Shown piece by piece: positions 27,297 through 36,867 of a DNA stretch of 64,000 nt (the stretch's first letter is position 1; each line of letters opens with the position of its first letter). The stretch is taken from positions 62,001-126,000 of the forward strand of contig NZ_BAYA01000026.1 of assembly GCF_000685015.1 (NCBI RefSeq), given 5' to 3'. Made by a program: the position numbers and the translations under genes. Source of the stretch: Paraburkholderia bannensis NBRC 103871 (GTDB taxonomy: Bacteria; Pseudomonadota; Gammaproteobacteria; Burkholderiales; Burkholderiaceae). Below the pieces are notes generated by a model that made no database searches, was not told the DNA's origin, and worked only from the letters and a program-made list of their open reading frames with translations.

Positions 27297-27767
27297 ATGA
27301 AACTGCATATCGTCGCCGTCGGCCACAAGATGCCGGACTGGATCGCCGAAGGCTTCGAGGAGTACACGAAGCGCATGCCGCCCGAGCTGCGTATCGAGCT
27401 TCGCGAGGTGAAGCCCGAGCAGCGCTCGTCGGGCCGTTCCGCCGAAAGCGTGATGGCCGCCGAGCGCACGCGCATCGAAGCCGCCTTGCCGAAGAACGCG
27501 CGCATCGTTGCGCTGGATGAGCGTGGCCGCGACTGGACTACGATGCAGCTCGCCCAGGCCCTGCCGGGCTGGCAGCAGGACGGGCGCGACGTGGCGTTCC
27601 TGATCGGCGGCGCGGACGGGCTCGATCCGCAGCTCAAGGCGCGCGCCGACACACTGCTGCGCCTGTCCTCCCTCACCCTGCCGCATGCGATGGTGCGCGT
27701 GCTGCTCGCCGAGCAGCTTTACCGCGCCTGGACCATCACGCAGAATCACCCCTATCATCGCGTTTAA
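27297..27767 (+). CDS. rlmH: 23S rRNA (pseudouridine1915-N3)-methyltransferase
   Basis: A 156-residue SPOUT methyltransferase that methylates pseudouridine 1915 of 23S rRNA. The N-terminus MKLHIVAVGHKMPDWI and the knot motifs ALDERGRDW, FLIGGADGLDP, LSSLTLPHAMVRVLLAEQLY and NHPYHR are complete. It lies 30 bases after rsfS, the conserved pairing across bacteria. Confidence 0.97.
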   Translation: MKLHIVAVGHKMPDWIAEGFEEYTKRMPPELRIELREVKPEQRSSGRSAESVMAAERTRIEAALPKNARIVALDERGRDWTTMQLAQALPGWQQDGRDVAFLIGGADGLDPQLKARADTLLRLSSLTLPHAMVRVLLAEQLYRAWTITQNHPYHRV

Positions 27768-27944
27768 GCGCGCCTGAAAGCACGTAACGGGCCATGCAAG
27801 CCGCATCAGCGGCCTGTGTGAGCCTGCATGACGACCCTGCGTGCCGGCATGCGTGCAGGGCGTGCGTGCGCGATTGGCACGACGCCCGCCCGCGCGCTCA
27901 GGCGCTCATCCGAACTCCGTCTCTTCAAGACGTAACTACGCCCG

Positions 27945-28568
27945 ATGACCCACTCCGCGACTTATCCGTTCGTCTACCTGGCCTCGCAGAGCCCGCGCCG
28001 CCAGGAACTGCTCCAGCAGCTCGGCGTGCGTTTCGAGCTGCTGCTGCCGCGTCCCGACGAAGACGCCGAAGCGCTCGAAGCGGTGCTGCCCGGCGAAACC
28101 GCCGCCGTCTATGTCGAGCGCGTCTGCGCCGCCAAGGCCGACGCCGCGCGCGCACGGCTGGTGGCAGGCGCGCACGCGCACGCACCGATCCTCACCGCCG
28201 ACACCACGGTGAGCATCGACGGCCATATTCTCGGCAAGCCACACGATGCCGCCGACGCCTACGCGATGCTCGAACGCCTCGCCGGCCGCGAGCATGAAGT
28301 GCTCACCGCCGTGGCCGTGGTCAACGCCGAAGGCGTCGTGCTGCCGGTCGCCGTATCGCGCTCGCACGTGCGTTTTGCAGCCGTGCTGCCCGCCGCCATC
28401 GCCCATTACGTGGCGAGCAAGGAGCCGTTCGGCAAGGCCGGCGCCTATGGCATCCAGGGCCGCGCCGCCGAATTCATCGAGCGAATCGACGGTTCCTATT
28501 CGGGTATCATGGGTTTGCCGCTTTTCGAAACAGCCGCCCTCCTGCGCGCCGCGGGCATCGACTTCTAA
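27945..28568 (+). CDS. maf: Maf family nucleotide pyrophosphatase (dTTP/UTP type)
   Basis: A 207-residue Maf protein that hydrolyses non-canonical or dTTP/UTP nucleotides to monophosphates. It has YLASQSPRRQELLQQLGV, the catalytic ILTADTTVSIDG and the EPFGKAGAYGIQGRAAEFI motif, plus SYSGIMGLPLFET near the end. YhdE and YceF subtypes differ in small motifs; the GAYGIQG form is nearer YhdE. It ends nine bases before rng. Confidence 0.92.
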   Translation: MTHSATYPFVYLASQSPRRQELLQQLGVRFELLLPRPDEDAEALEAVLPGETAAVYVERVCAAKADAARARLVAGAHAHAPILTADTTVSIDGHILGKPHDAADAYAMLERLAGREHEVLTAVAVVNAEGVVLPVAVSRSHVRFAAVLPAAIAHYVASKEPFGKAGAYGIQGRAAEFIERIDGSYSGIMGLPLFETAALLRAAGIDF

Positions 28569-28576
28569 AACCAATC

Positions 28577-30046
28577 ATGAACGAAGAAATCCTGATCAAC
28601 GTCACGCCTCAGGAGACGCGTGTTGCGTTGGTCCAGCAAGGCGCAGTCCAGGAGCTTCACGTCGAGCGCACGCTCTCGCGCGGGCGCGTCGGCAACGTCT
28701 ATCTCGGCAAGGTCGTGCGCGTGTTGCCGGGCATGCAGTCCGCCTTCATCGACATCGGCCTGGAGCGCGCCGCCTTCCTGCACGTCGCCGATATCTGGCA
28801 CCCGCGTCTCGCGGGCGAGCCGCATACGAACGCTCATCACCAGCCTATCGAAAAGACCGTTTTCGAAGGCCAGACGTTGATGGTGCAGGTCGTGAAAGAC
28901 CCGATCGGCACCAAGGGCGCGCGCCTGTCGACGCAGGTGAGCATCGCGGGCCGCACGCTCGTGTATCTGCCGCAGGAACCGCACATCGGCATCTCGCAAA
29001 AGATCGAGAGCGAGGCCGAGCGCGAAGCCGTGCGCGCGCGCCTGACCGCCGTGCTGCCCGCCGATGAAAAAGGCGGCTACATCGTGCGCACGATCGCCGA
29101 AGACGCGACAAGCGAAGAACTCGCCGCCGACGTCGCCTATCTGCGCAAGACGTGGGCGACGATCCTCTCGCAGGCGCAGCGCCTGCCCGCGACCAGCCTG
29201 CTCTACCAGGACCTGAACCTGGGCCAGCGCGTGCTGCGCGACTTCGTCAACGACGAGACCACGCGCATCCAGGTCGATTCGCGCGAGACCTTCCAGAAGC
29301 TCAGCGAATTCGCCACCGAATTCACGCCCGCCGTGCAGCCCAAGCTGCATCACTACACTGGCGAGCGTCCGCTGTTCGACCTCTACAACATCGAGGCCGA
29401 GATCCAGCGTGCGCTGTCGCGCCGCGTAGACCTGAAGTCGGGCGGCTATCTGGTCATCGACCAGACCGAGGCGATGACGACCATCGACGTGAACACGGGC
29501 GGTTACGTGGGCGCGCGCAACTTCGACGACACGATCTTCAAGACCAATCTTGAAGCGGCGCATACGATCGCGCGTCAGTTGCGGCTGCGCAATCTGGGCG
29601 GCGTGATCATCATCGACTTCATCGACATGGAGAACGTCGAGCATCGCGACCAGGTGCTCGGCGAGCTGAAGAAGGCGCTGTCGCGCGACCGTACGCGGGT
29701 AACGGTGAATGGCTTCTCGCAGCTCGGTCTCGTGGAGATGACGCGCAAGCGCACGCGCGAATCGCTCGCGCATGTGCTGTGCGAACCGTGCCCGACATGT
29801 CTGGGCAAGGGGCAGGTGAAGACGGCGCGTACGGTGTGCTATGACGTGCTGCGCGAGATCCTGCGCGAGTCGCGCCAGTTCAATCCGCGCGAGTTCCGCG
29901 TGGTGGCGTCGCAGCAGGTGATCGATCTGTTTCTTGAAGACGAATCGCAACATCTGGCCATGTTGATCGATTTCATCGGCAAGCCGGTGTCGCTGCGCGT
30001 GGAGTCGAATTTGAGCCAGGAGCAGTATGACATTGTGTTGATGTAA
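28577..30046 (+). CDS. rng: Ribonuclease G
   Basis: A 489-residue endoribonuclease of the RNase E/G family that matures the 16S rRNA 5' end and takes part in mRNA decay. An S1 domain (about residues 38-125) follows the conserved MNEEILINVTPQETRVA. The catalytic Mg2+ aspartates are D304 (MTTIDVNTGG) and D347 (IIIDFIDMEN). The zinc-link CPTC lies in CEPCPTCLGKG near residue 405. There is no long scaffold C-terminus, so it is RNase G and not E. It closes the nadD-to-rng block. Confidence 0.96.
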   Translation: MNEEILINVTPQETRVALVQQGAVQELHVERTLSRGRVGNVYLGKVVRVLPGMQSAFIDIGLERAAFLHVADIWHPRLAGEPHTNAHHQPIEKTVFEGQTLMVQVVKDPIGTKGARLSTQVSIAGRTLVYLPQEPHIGISQKIESEAEREAVRARLTAVLPADEKGGYIVRTIAEDATSEELAADVAYLRKTWATILSQAQRLPATSLLYQDLNLGQRVLRDFVNDETTRIQVDSRETFQKLSEFATEFTPAVQPKLHHYTGERPLFDLYNIEAEIQRALSRRVDLKSGGYLVIDQTEAMTTIDVNTGGYVGARNFDDTIFKTNLEAAHTIARQLRLRNLGGVIIIDFIDMENVEHRDQVLGELKKALSRDRTRVTVNGFSQLGLVEMTRKRTRESLAHVLCEPCPTCLGKGQVKTARTVCYDVLREILRESRQFNPREFRVVASQQVIDLFLEDESQHLAMLIDFIGKPVSLRVESNLSQEQYDIVLM

Positions 30047-30084
30047 CCCGCACCACCGTCGCCTGCCTCACCGGAGCACCGCAG

Positions 30085-31161
30085 TTGAATCACCAGCGCG
30101 TCACCCTGTCCCAACTCGGCGAATTCGACGAAGTCGTCGACGTGCGCACGCCGCTCGAGTACGCCGAGGATCACCTCCCCGGCGCGATCAACGCCCCCGT
30201 CCTCAGCAACGAAGAGCGCGTGATCGTCGGCACGCTTTACAAGCAGTCGCCGTTCGACGCGACGCGTGTGGGCGCGGCCCTCGCCGCGCGCAATATCGCG
30301 ATGCATCTCGATACGACCTTCGCCGACCGGCCGCGCAACTGGCGCCCGCTCATCTACTGCTGGCGCGGCGGCAAGCGCTCGGGCTCGATGACGGCGATGT
30401 TCAACATGATTGGCTGGCGCGCGCGGCAGCTTGAAGACGGCTACAAGGCGTATCGCCATAGCGTGCTGGAAGCGCTCGGCACGTTGCCGCAGCAATTCCG
30501 CTTCGTTGTCCTGACCGGGCCTACCGGCAGCGGCAAGACGCGTCTGCTCAATGCGCTAGGTCGCGCGGGCGCGCAGATACTCGATCTCGAAGCGCTCGCC
30601 GCGCATCGGGGCTCGTTGCTGGGCGCGTTGCCTGCGCGCCAGCAGCCGCCACAAAAAGCGTTCGACACGTCGCTCGTGCAGACACTGCGCGGTTTCGATA
30701 GGGCGCGACCGGTCTTCGTCGAGGCGGAGAGCCGGCGCATCGGCGCGATCACGTTGCCGGTCGCGCTGGTCGAAGGGCTGCACGGCGCGCCCTGCGTCGT
30801 CGTCGATGTGGCGCGCGAAGAGCGCGTCGCGCTGCTGCTGGAGGAATACGGCCACCTGCTCGCCGAGCGCGATTACTTTCGCGAGCAGTTGCTCAAGCTC
30901 ACGCCGCTGCATGGTCGCGAGCGCATCGCGTCCTGGTGCCAGCTGCTCGACGAGGATCGCCGCGCGGATCTGTCCGAGGCCCTCGTGACGCAGCACTACG
31001 ATCCGGCCTACACGCGCAGCACGCGCAAGCACTTCGAATCGCTGGCCCGCGCGCCGCACTTCACGTTCCATCCGATGTCGGCCGATGCCGTCGAGGAAGC
31101 GCGTTCGCTGCTCGCGCAGCTCGAAGACGTCGATCTTTCTAGCAAATCCGCCGCGCAATAA
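30085..31161 (+). CDS. mnmH: tRNA 2-selenouridine synthase
   Basis: A 358-residue protein with an N-terminal rhodanese domain and a C-terminal P-loop domain. It exchanges sulfur for selenium (via geranylation) at the wobble uridine of some tRNAs. The active Cys is C92 in YCWRGGKRSGSM, and the P-loop GPTGSGKT is at 145-152. The start is TTG at 30085 with GGAG nine bases before. It needs selenophosphate from SelD, which is not in this window. It follows rng by 38 bases. Confidence 0.94.
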   Translation: MNHQRVTLSQLGEFDEVVDVRTPLEYAEDHLPGAINAPVLSNEERVIVGTLYKQSPFDATRVGAALAARNIAMHLDTTFADRPRNWRPLIYCWRGGKRSGSMTAMFNMIGWRARQLEDGYKAYRHSVLEALGTLPQQFRFVVLTGPTGSGKTRLLNALGRAGAQILDLEALAAHRGSLLGALPARQQPPQKAFDTSLVQTLRGFDRARPVFVEAESRRIGAITLPVALVEGLHGAPCVVVDVAREERVALLLEEYGHLLAERDYFREQLLKLTPLHGRERIASWCQLLDEDRRADLSEALVTQHYDPAYTRSTRKHFESLARAPHFTFHPMSADAVEEARSLLAQLEDVDLSSKSAAQ

Positions 31162-31203
31162 AAGCGCAGCAAGAAAGCCGCAAAAGCACCGCAGAAATGC
31201 ACA

Positions 31204-31233
31204 AAGGCCGCCAGCAATACGCATGGCGGCCTT
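31204..31233 (+). other. Hairpin after mnmH
   Basis: A 10-bp perfect stem with AAGGCCGCCA arms and a 10-base loop, 42 bases after the mnmH stop. There is no T-run, so it may be a Rho-dependent or 3'-protecting element. Confidence 0.5.
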
Positions 31234-31236
31234 CAG

Positions 31237-31272
31237 GAAAAAGCGCCCGGACACCCATTCCGTGTCCGGGCG
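31237..31272 (-). terminator. Terminator on the minus strand after the DUF4148 gene
   Basis: An 11-bp stem (31244-31254 with 31262-31272, CGCCCGGACAC arms) is followed on the minus strand by CTTTTTCC. It lies 158 bases downstream of the DUF4148 stop. Confidence 0.7.
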
Positions 31273-31429
31273 AAACCATCGGAATGGCCGATGGTGGAGG
31301 TATCGATTCGACGCTTTTTCCATGCGGGCAGCGCGCTGAGCCAGTGTCTTCACACCGCGCAGCCACCCGCTCTACCACTCGCGCCGCACCGCCCTCCGCG
31401 ATCCGACGCGCTGTCCTGCTGCGCTGCGC

Positions 31430-31735
31430 TTAGCGCGTGTACATCGCGTTCCAGTCTTGCTGCGACACCGTAGCGCCGCGCACACCCGATTGCGATGCAT
31501 TCGCGACACCGCCGTAGGCGCTATTGCCGTTTTGCGCGGCGACCTTGGCTTCGGCAGCCTGGATCGCTTCCGGGTAATGCGCCTGGTCGCCGTCGCCAAC
31601 GTGGTAACCGACTTGCTGCAGTTGAACCAGTTCGGCGCGCACCGAGGCGCGGGTCACGGGCGCCTGCTGGGCGAACGAAGCAACCGGAACGATAAGGGCA
31701 GCGGCAACGGCAACGGCTTGAATAAGGGACTTCAT
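31430..31735 (-). CDS. DUF4148 family secreted protein
   Basis: A 101-residue exported protein: signal peptide MKSLIQAVAVAAALIVPVAS ending FAQ, then VTRASVRAELVQLQQVGYHV and YPEAIQAAEAKVAAQ. Both are typical of DUF4148, a family abundant in Burkholderiaceae and of unknown function. The mature part is small, helical and probably periplasmic. It stands alone, with gaps on both sides. Confidence 0.9.
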   Translation of the reverse strand: MKSLIQAVAVAAALIVPVASFAQQAPVTRASVRAELVQLQQVGYHVGDGDQAHYPEAIQAAEAKVAAQNGNSAYGGVANASQSGVRGATVSQQDWNAMYTR

Positions 31736-31951
31736 GGTAACGACCTCCAGTTTGGACTAGACGGTCGACGTGCGACGGTATGTGCATGCGACCGATGTAC
31801 GCATCGTAGGCTTATCGAGTTTCAGGGTTAACCCCTAAACTCAAACAAGACCTTTCCATCTCGCAGAAGGATCGCGTGAAGCCCCGTGGGACGGGCGTTT
31901 GCGGAGGGTCGGAAGAAGCAGCGCCCGCGCGCGGGCGGGCGCGGCGGGGAA

Positions 31952-33037
31952 TTAAAGTGAAGCAGCGCGCGACGCAACGATCTCGCTCGCGAGGCCAAGC
32001 AGCGCGTCGACATGGGCCGTCACGCTGGCGTCGTAGCGGATCGCCGGATGCAGGCCAGCGTCCGCATTGCCGACAATGCGCCGGCCGCGCGCGGCGAGCG
32101 CCGCTTCGAGCGTGCGGCGCAGATCGGCGGCGTCATCGGGACGGAACACGTATTTAGCGTCGTCCGCGATGGCGTCGCAGCAGCCGATATTCGACGAGAA
32201 AATCACCGGCGTGCCGCACATCACCGATTCGATGCCGACCAGGCCGAACGGCTCGTACTTCGACGCGAGGATCGTGTAGTCCGCCGCGCGATAGGCGTTC
32301 TCCAGATCCTTGACGTAACCGATGTAGCGCACCCGCTCGCTCACGCGCTCGGGCGGACGCCCCGCCACGGCCACCACGATCGGCAAGTCGAATGCCTCTA
32401 CGACGGTCTGGATCAGCGGAAGGCCCTTGCGCTCGTGGCTGCTCGACGGAAACAGCAAGACCGTTTCGTGCTCGCCGAAGCCATATTGCTGGCGCAGTTT
32501 CGCGCGCTCGGCGTCCCCGACGGGCGAAAAGCGCGCGCCGTCGACAGGCGGGCACAGCACGCGGATCTTCGCGTCGTCCACGCCGTAGAGTTCGAGGAGT
32601 TCCTCGCGCATGAGTGCAGAATGCGCGACGATCACGCGCGATTGCGCATATTGACGGCTTTCCAGCTCGATCTGGCGCCGGTCGGAACCGCGCGTCGGGC
32701 GGCCCGTCGCGCGCAGGAAGCCACGGTGGGTGCCGCCGCAAATCGCGATTTCCGACGAGTCGACCCGATTGCAGCCGATCAGCACGTCGACGCCCGAGCG
32801 CCTGCGCAGCGCGGCCAGGCGCCACGAGAACCAGCTGTCGCGCAGCTTGCCCGGCAACAGCGAGACGTTGATGCGGTGCGGCTCGACGAGCGCGTATTCG
32901 GCGAGCGACGGGTCGAACTTGCGCGCGAAGAATGCCGGGCGCAGGCGACGCGCAGCCAGCCCCTGGACGAGATCCATCGCATAACGTTCCAGCCCGCCGC
33001 TGTGCTTGAGCGCGTTCGCGGAAATACCAACCTTCAT
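31952..33037 (-). CDS. Glycosyltransferase family 4, probably LPS core
   Basis: A 361-residue GT-B enzyme. The N-terminus KVGISANALKHSGGLERYA carries the GGLER loop, and the donor-site half has SKYEPFGLVGIESVMCGTPV with the EX7E pattern of GT4. It would transfer a sugar from a nucleotide donor at the inner membrane. Its position back to back with an O-antigen ligase and near msbA and a GT2 gene suggests LPS core assembly (WaaG-like), but donor and acceptor are not known. The two-base overlap of promoters with waaL is discussed in findings. Confidence 0.88.
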   Translation of the reverse strand: MKVGISANALKHSGGLERYAMDLVQGLAARRLRPAFFARKFDPSLAEYALVEPHRINVSLLPGKLRDSWFSWRLAALRRRSGVDVLIGCNRVDSSEIAICGGTHRGFLRATGRPTRGSDRRQIELESRQYAQSRVIVAHSALMREELLELYGVDDAKIRVLCPPVDGARFSPVGDAERAKLRQQYGFGEHETVLLFPSSSHERKGLPLIQTVVEAFDLPIVVAVAGRPPERVSERVRYIGYVKDLENAYRAADYTILASKYEPFGLVGIESVMCGTPVIFSSNIGCCDAIADDAKYVFRPDDAADLRRTLEAALAARGRRIVGNADAGLHPAIRYDASVTAHVDALLGLASEIVASRAASL

Positions 33038-33084
33038 GACCTGTCCGACTTGTAAATTTTCTGTGCAGAAAGCTGCGTGCGCCG

Positions 33085-33090
33085 ATTATA
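33085..33090 (-). promoter_or_regulatory. Candidate -10 box for the GT4 gene
   Basis: A perfect TATAAT on the minus strand, 48 bases before the ATG. The -35 region is weak. Confidence 0.5.
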
Positions 33091-33185
33091 TAGCCCCACT
33101 TCTGCACGACGCCGAAGGAAAGCCGCAGTAACAGCCCTGCCCGCGCGCAGCCCCGCCGAACCCGTTTGGGGCAAGGGGCCTCCGG

Positions 33186-33191
33186 TATAAT
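33186..33191 (+). promoter_or_regulatory. Candidate -10 box for the O-antigen ligase gene
   Basis: A perfect TATAAT, 113 bases before the ATG at 33305. TTTGGGG lies upstream, but its spacing is short for a -35. Confidence 0.5.
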
Positions 33192-33304
33192 CGGCGAGCT
33201 TTGGGCATTAAAGCGTCCATCCCTGGCCGTGCAGCGTCGATATCGCGCTCACCGGCTACATCGACATAACAAATTGACTGCCCGTCCGATTTGCGCCGGC
33301 CGAC

Positions 33305-34570
33305 ATGAATCACGAAACAACGACCCTCCCTCGCCGTCTGGCCCCAATCGTCTCCCTGCTGCTGGTGCTTGGCCCGGCGACCAACCTGGTCTGGCGCGGC
33401 GGCACGGGCTACTGCTTTTTCCTGCTGCTGGCGTTCGCCCTCTGGGGCCTTTACGCCAACCGTCGCCTGCCTGGCTATTTCACGCCGTGGCGCGAATACG
33501 GCTGGTACACGGCGGCGATGCTCGTGCCGCTCGTCGTGATCGTGAGCCAGCAGGCCTTGATGGGCTATTGGGCGCCGCATCAGTTCGACGCGCTCTCGCG
33601 CTTCGCGCTCGCCCTGCCGGTTTTCCTGCTGCTTAGCCGCGTGCCCTCGCGCAATCTCACCGCCGTCGGCTGGGGCTGTGCACTTGGTGCGCTCGCCGCC
33701 AGCGCCTGGGTGTTCGTCGATCGCCCCGTGGGCGGCTGGAGCGACGCAGAGCGCCTGAACAACTACTACACGAACGCGATTCCGTTCGGCGATACCGCCC
33801 TGCTGTTCGCCTTCCTCGCGGTTTTCACGTTCGGCTGGGATCGCAAGGCGCGGCCGCTCGCGCTCGTCGTCAAGCTCGCGGCGCTGCTTGCGGGCGGCTT
33901 CGTCTCCTATCTCTCGGGCACGCGCGGCGGCTGGATCGCGATTCCCGTCTTCATGTTCCTGCTGGGCGTCCAATACGGCTGGTTCACGCACTGGAAGCGC
34001 GTGGTCGTGGCGATCGCGCTGGTGGCGGTGGCGGGCGGCGCGCTGCTCTCGACCGAGCGCATCCAGCACCGTATCGCGGACGCCACCTCCGACGTCTCGC
34101 TCATGCAGCGCGGCGACAAGGACACCTCGACCGGCCTGCGCCTGCAACTCTGGAGCGCATCGATTCGCCTGTTCGAGCGCCATCCGGTCTACGGCGTCGG
34201 CAAGGGCCGCCTGGAAGCCGCGCTGGGCGATCTCGCGCAGCATGGCGAAGCCGCCCAGGCCATCGTCAACGAACGCGCGCACAGCGACTTCTTCTCGGCC
34301 ATCGCCGAAATGGGCGCCATCGGCGCGCTGAGCCTGCTCACGATCTACTTCGGCACTTCGGTGTACTTCTGGCGCGCGCGCCGCGACGCCGATTCGGTGA
34401 TCCGCACGGCCGCGTGCAGCGGGCTGGCCGTGTCGCTCAGCACGATCCTGTTCGGCCTCACGATCGACGTGCTGGTGCCGATCCAGGTCATGGTGCTGAT
34501 CTCGCTGCTTACGGCGACGTTCCTTGCGACCATCGTGTCGCGCCGCCGCGAGATCGCCAGCGGAATCTGA
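33305..34570 (+). CDS. waaL: O-antigen ligase-like membrane protein
   Basis: A 421-residue membrane protein with about ten helices and the Wzy_C/O-antigen ligase plan. Hydrophobic segments begin at RLAPIVSLLLVLGPATNLVW, and a GTRGGWIAIPVFMFL motif lies near residue 205. A large periplasmic loop contains SIRLFERHPVYGVGKGR and NERAHSDFFSAIAEMGAIG (with the functional H). WaaL joins O-polysaccharide from undecaprenyl diphosphate to the lipid A core in the periplasm. A Wzy polymerase cannot be excluded on sequence alone, but msbA and core glycosyltransferases nearby favour the ligase. Confidence 0.85.
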   Translation: MNHETTTLPRRLAPIVSLLLVLGPATNLVWRGGTGYCFFLLLAFALWGLYANRRLPGYFTPWREYGWYTAAMLVPLVVIVSQQALMGYWAPHQFDALSRFALALPVFLLLSRVPSRNLTAVGWGCALGALAASAWVFVDRPVGGWSDAERLNNYYTNAIPFGDTALLFAFLAVFTFGWDRKARPLALVVKLAALLAGGFVSYLSGTRGGWIAIPVFMFLLGVQYGWFTHWKRVVVAIALVAVAGGALLSTERIQHRIADATSDVSLMQRGDKDTSTGLRLQLWSASIRLFERHPVYGVGKGRLEAALGDLAQHGEAAQAIVNERAHSDFFSAIAEMGAIGALSLLTIYFGTSVYFWRARRDADSVIRTAACSGLAVSLSTILFGLTIDVLVPIQVMVLISLLTATFLATIVSRRREIASGI

Positions 34571-34605
34571 TCCATCGCCGATCTGCCGCTATTTCGGTAA
34601 CCGAT

Positions 34606-34644
34606 AAAAAAACGGCCCATCGCGTCTCGCGCGATGGGCCGTTT
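34606..34644. terminator. Bidirectional terminator between waaL and msbA
   Basis: A 12-bp perfect stem (34613-34624 with 34630-34641, CGGCCCATCGCG arm) extended by three A-T pairs. A run of seven A before it gives TTTTTTT for msbA; TTTGTCTTTG follows for waaL. Confidence 0.92.
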
Positions 34645-34696
34645 GTCTTTGTTTGCACCTTTGCGCAGCGGCCTTGAAGGCCGCCAGCAGTGGAAC

Positions 34697-36490
34697 TTAA
34701 GCCGCGCTCTGCTGGAACTGGATCTGATGCAGATGCGCGTACAGCCCGCGCTGCTCCAGCAGTTGCTGGTGCGAACCGCGCTCGACGATACGCCCTGCTT
34801 CCATCACGAGGATGCGGTCGGCACGCTCGATGGTCGACAGGCGGTGCGCGATCACGAGCGTGGTGCGGCCCTTCATCAGCGTTTCCAGCGCCGCCTGCAC
34901 GTGGCGCTCCGACTCCGAATCCAGCGCCGAGGTCGCTTCGTCGAGAATCAGGATCGGCGCGTCCTTGTAGATCGCGCGCGCGATTGCCAGACGCTGGCGC
35001 TGGCCGCCCGACAGTTTCATACCGTTGTCGCCCACCAGCGTGTTGACGCCTTCGGGCAGCGCCGCGATGGTGTCCCACAGATTGGCGGCGCGCAGCGCGC
35101 GTTCGACGCGTTCGAGGTCGGCGGTCTCGCCGTAGGCGACATTGTTCGCCACCGTGTCGTTGAAGAGCGTCACGTCCTGGCTGACCAGCGCGATCTGGCT
35201 GCGCAGCGCGTGGATGTCGTACTCGGACACCGGCACGCCATCGACGAGAATCTGGCCGCCGCTCGGATCGAAAAAGCGCGGCAGCAGGTTCACGAGCGTG
35301 GTCTTGCCGCTGCCCGACGGGCCCGCCAGCGCGATCATCTCGCCCGGTGCGGCCGTGAAATGCACGCTTTCGAGAATCGGACGCCCTTCCGGCCCATAGG
35401 CGAACGAGACGTTGCGGAACTCGATTTCGCCCCGTGCGCGCTCAAGCGGCTTGCCGCCGCCAGCCGGCTCGACGGGCTCGTCGATCAGGCCGAAGATCAG
35501 CTCGGCGGCCGTCATGCCGCGTTGCAGCGGCTGGTTCACGTCGATCAGGTGCTTGAGCGGCGAGATCACGAGCAGCATCGCCGTGACGAAGGAGACAAAG
35601 CCGCCCACCGTGGTCTGGTCGTGCGAAGCCTGCACCACGGCAATCGTCACGACGACCGCGAGCGCGATCGAAGCGAGGAACTGCGTGATCGGCTGGGCAA
35701 GACCGCCGGAAACCGTCATGCGCATCTGGTAGCCGCGCAGGCGCTTGCTCAGTTCGGTGAAGCGGTTGATTTCGTACTGCTCGCCGTTGTGCACCTTGAC
35801 GACCTTGTAGCCGCCCACCGTCTCTTCGACGATGTACGACAGGTCGTTGGTGAGCATCTGGTAGTCGCGGTTCAGGCGGCGCAGGCGGCGGTTGATCTTG
35901 CTGACGAGCCAGCCGATCGCCGGCAGCAGCACCGCCACGATCAGCGTGAGACGCCAGTTGAGGATGAACAGGTAGCCGAGCAGGAAGACCACCGTGAGCG
36001 AGTCGCGCACGGCGGTCACCAGCACCGACATCAGCACGTTCAGGATCTGGTTGACCTCGAACACGATGGCGTTGATGACCGTGCTGGCCGTCTCGCGCTG
36101 GAAGAAGCCGACGCTCGCGTGGATCATGCGCTCGAACATCTTCAGGCGCAGGTCGAGCAGGATCTTGTTCGAGACGTACTGCAACAGGTAGCCGGACGCG
36201 TACTGCGCGAGGCCGCGCACGAGCGACAGGCCGATCACGGCAACCGGCACGATCCACGTGGCGTTCGGGCTGCCCTTGGTGCCGAAACCGTGGTCGAGCA
36301 GCGGCTTGAGCAGCGCGGGAATGCCGGCCTCGGTCGCGGCCACGATCGCCAGCGTGGCGACCGCGCCGATCGCCACCCAGATGAGCGGCTTGAGATAGGG
36401 CCACAGCCTGCGGCCGACCGAGCCGGGGTTCGAGGCCTCGCCAGCGCCGATCGGCTTGCTGAGGGTGGATTGTCGGGGCTGCTCGCTCAA
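34697..36490 (-). CDS. msbA: Lipid A export ATP-binding/permease protein
   Basis: A 597-residue half-size ABC exporter that flips lipid A-core across the inner membrane. Six membrane helices are followed by an ATPase domain: Walker A GPSGSGKTT near residue 391, signature LSGGQRQR near 492, and Walker B ILILDEATSALDS near 515. The preferred start is TTG at 36490 (LSEQPRQS), with AGAGGA five bases upstream. An ATG about 25 codons earlier is possible but lies in the promoter region, close to a TACAAT (36564-36569). Confidence 0.93.
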   Translation of the reverse strand: MSEQPRQSTLSKPIGAGEASNPGSVGRRLWPYLKPLIWVAIGAVATLAIVAATEAGIPALLKPLLDHGFGTKGSPNATWIVPVAVIGLSLVRGLAQYASGYLLQYVSNKILLDLRLKMFERMIHASVGFFQRETASTVINAIVFEVNQILNVLMSVLVTAVRDSLTVVFLLGYLFILNWRLTLIVAVLLPAIGWLVSKINRRLRRLNRDYQMLTNDLSYIVEETVGGYKVVKVHNGEQYEINRFTELSKRLRGYQMRMTVSGGLAQPITQFLASIALAVVVTIAVVQASHDQTTVGGFVSFVTAMLLVISPLKHLIDVNQPLQRGMTAAELIFGLIDEPVEPAGGGKPLERARGEIEFRNVSFAYGPEGRPILESVHFTAAPGEMIALAGPSGSGKTTLVNLLPRFFDPSGGQILVDGVPVSEYDIHALRSQIALVSQDVTLFNDTVANNVAYGETADLERVERALRAANLWDTIAALPEGVNTLVGDNGMKLSGGQRQRLAIARAIYKDAPILILDEATSALDSESERHVQAALETLMKGRTTLVIAHRLSTIERADRILVMEAGRIVERGSHQQLLEQRGLYAHLHQIQFQQSAA

Positions 36491-36867
36491 GGAATCCTCT
36501 GGAAAGCGTGTTCTGAAAACGGGCGCGGCGGCGTCGGGATGACGCTGCGGCAGCGCGGTACGCATTGTATACGGTCGGCGCGGCGGCCCACTCGATCCGT
36601 CAGACGGGCTGCCGGCAGTGTGCTTTCTGCTGCTTGCGGGGCCTTCCCGCTTCTTCCGCCATCTTCCCGCGCCTTCCGGTCGGTTACCTGATGCGCATGG
36701 TCTAGAATACGCACCTCTGCGCGCCTGGTCCGCCAGGTTGAGCAATACACCGTCCATAATCGATCGATAGGCGCTCAATCGCACTTCGACAGACACGCCA
36801 TGCGCGCGCAACCGCACCGGTTCGCCGCCTGCGTGTTCACATCAAGAATCAGAACAGGCGTCCACTC
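36491..36867. other. Divergent promoter region of msbA and the GT2 gene
   Basis: In these 377 bases a TACAAT on the minus strand (36564-36569) is a likely msbA -10 box. A TAGAAT on the plus strand (36703-36708) may serve the GT2 gene. I find no gene. Confidence 0.45.

Noticed and set aside
27835..27860. CCCTGC/GCAGGG hairpin between rlmH and maf
   Set aside because: The stem is only six bases, with a 14-base loop and no T-run; too weak to call a terminator.
31292..31397. tRNA-like segment on the minus strand (AGTGGTAGAGC D-arm-like, TCGAATC, ending CCTCCACCA)
   Set aside because: Only five acceptor pairs form, no 7-base anticodon loop with a 5-bp stem can be drawn, and the T stem does not pair. 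The length of 106 bases is also wrong. I also considered tRNA-Sec because mnmH is next to it, but the fold fails.
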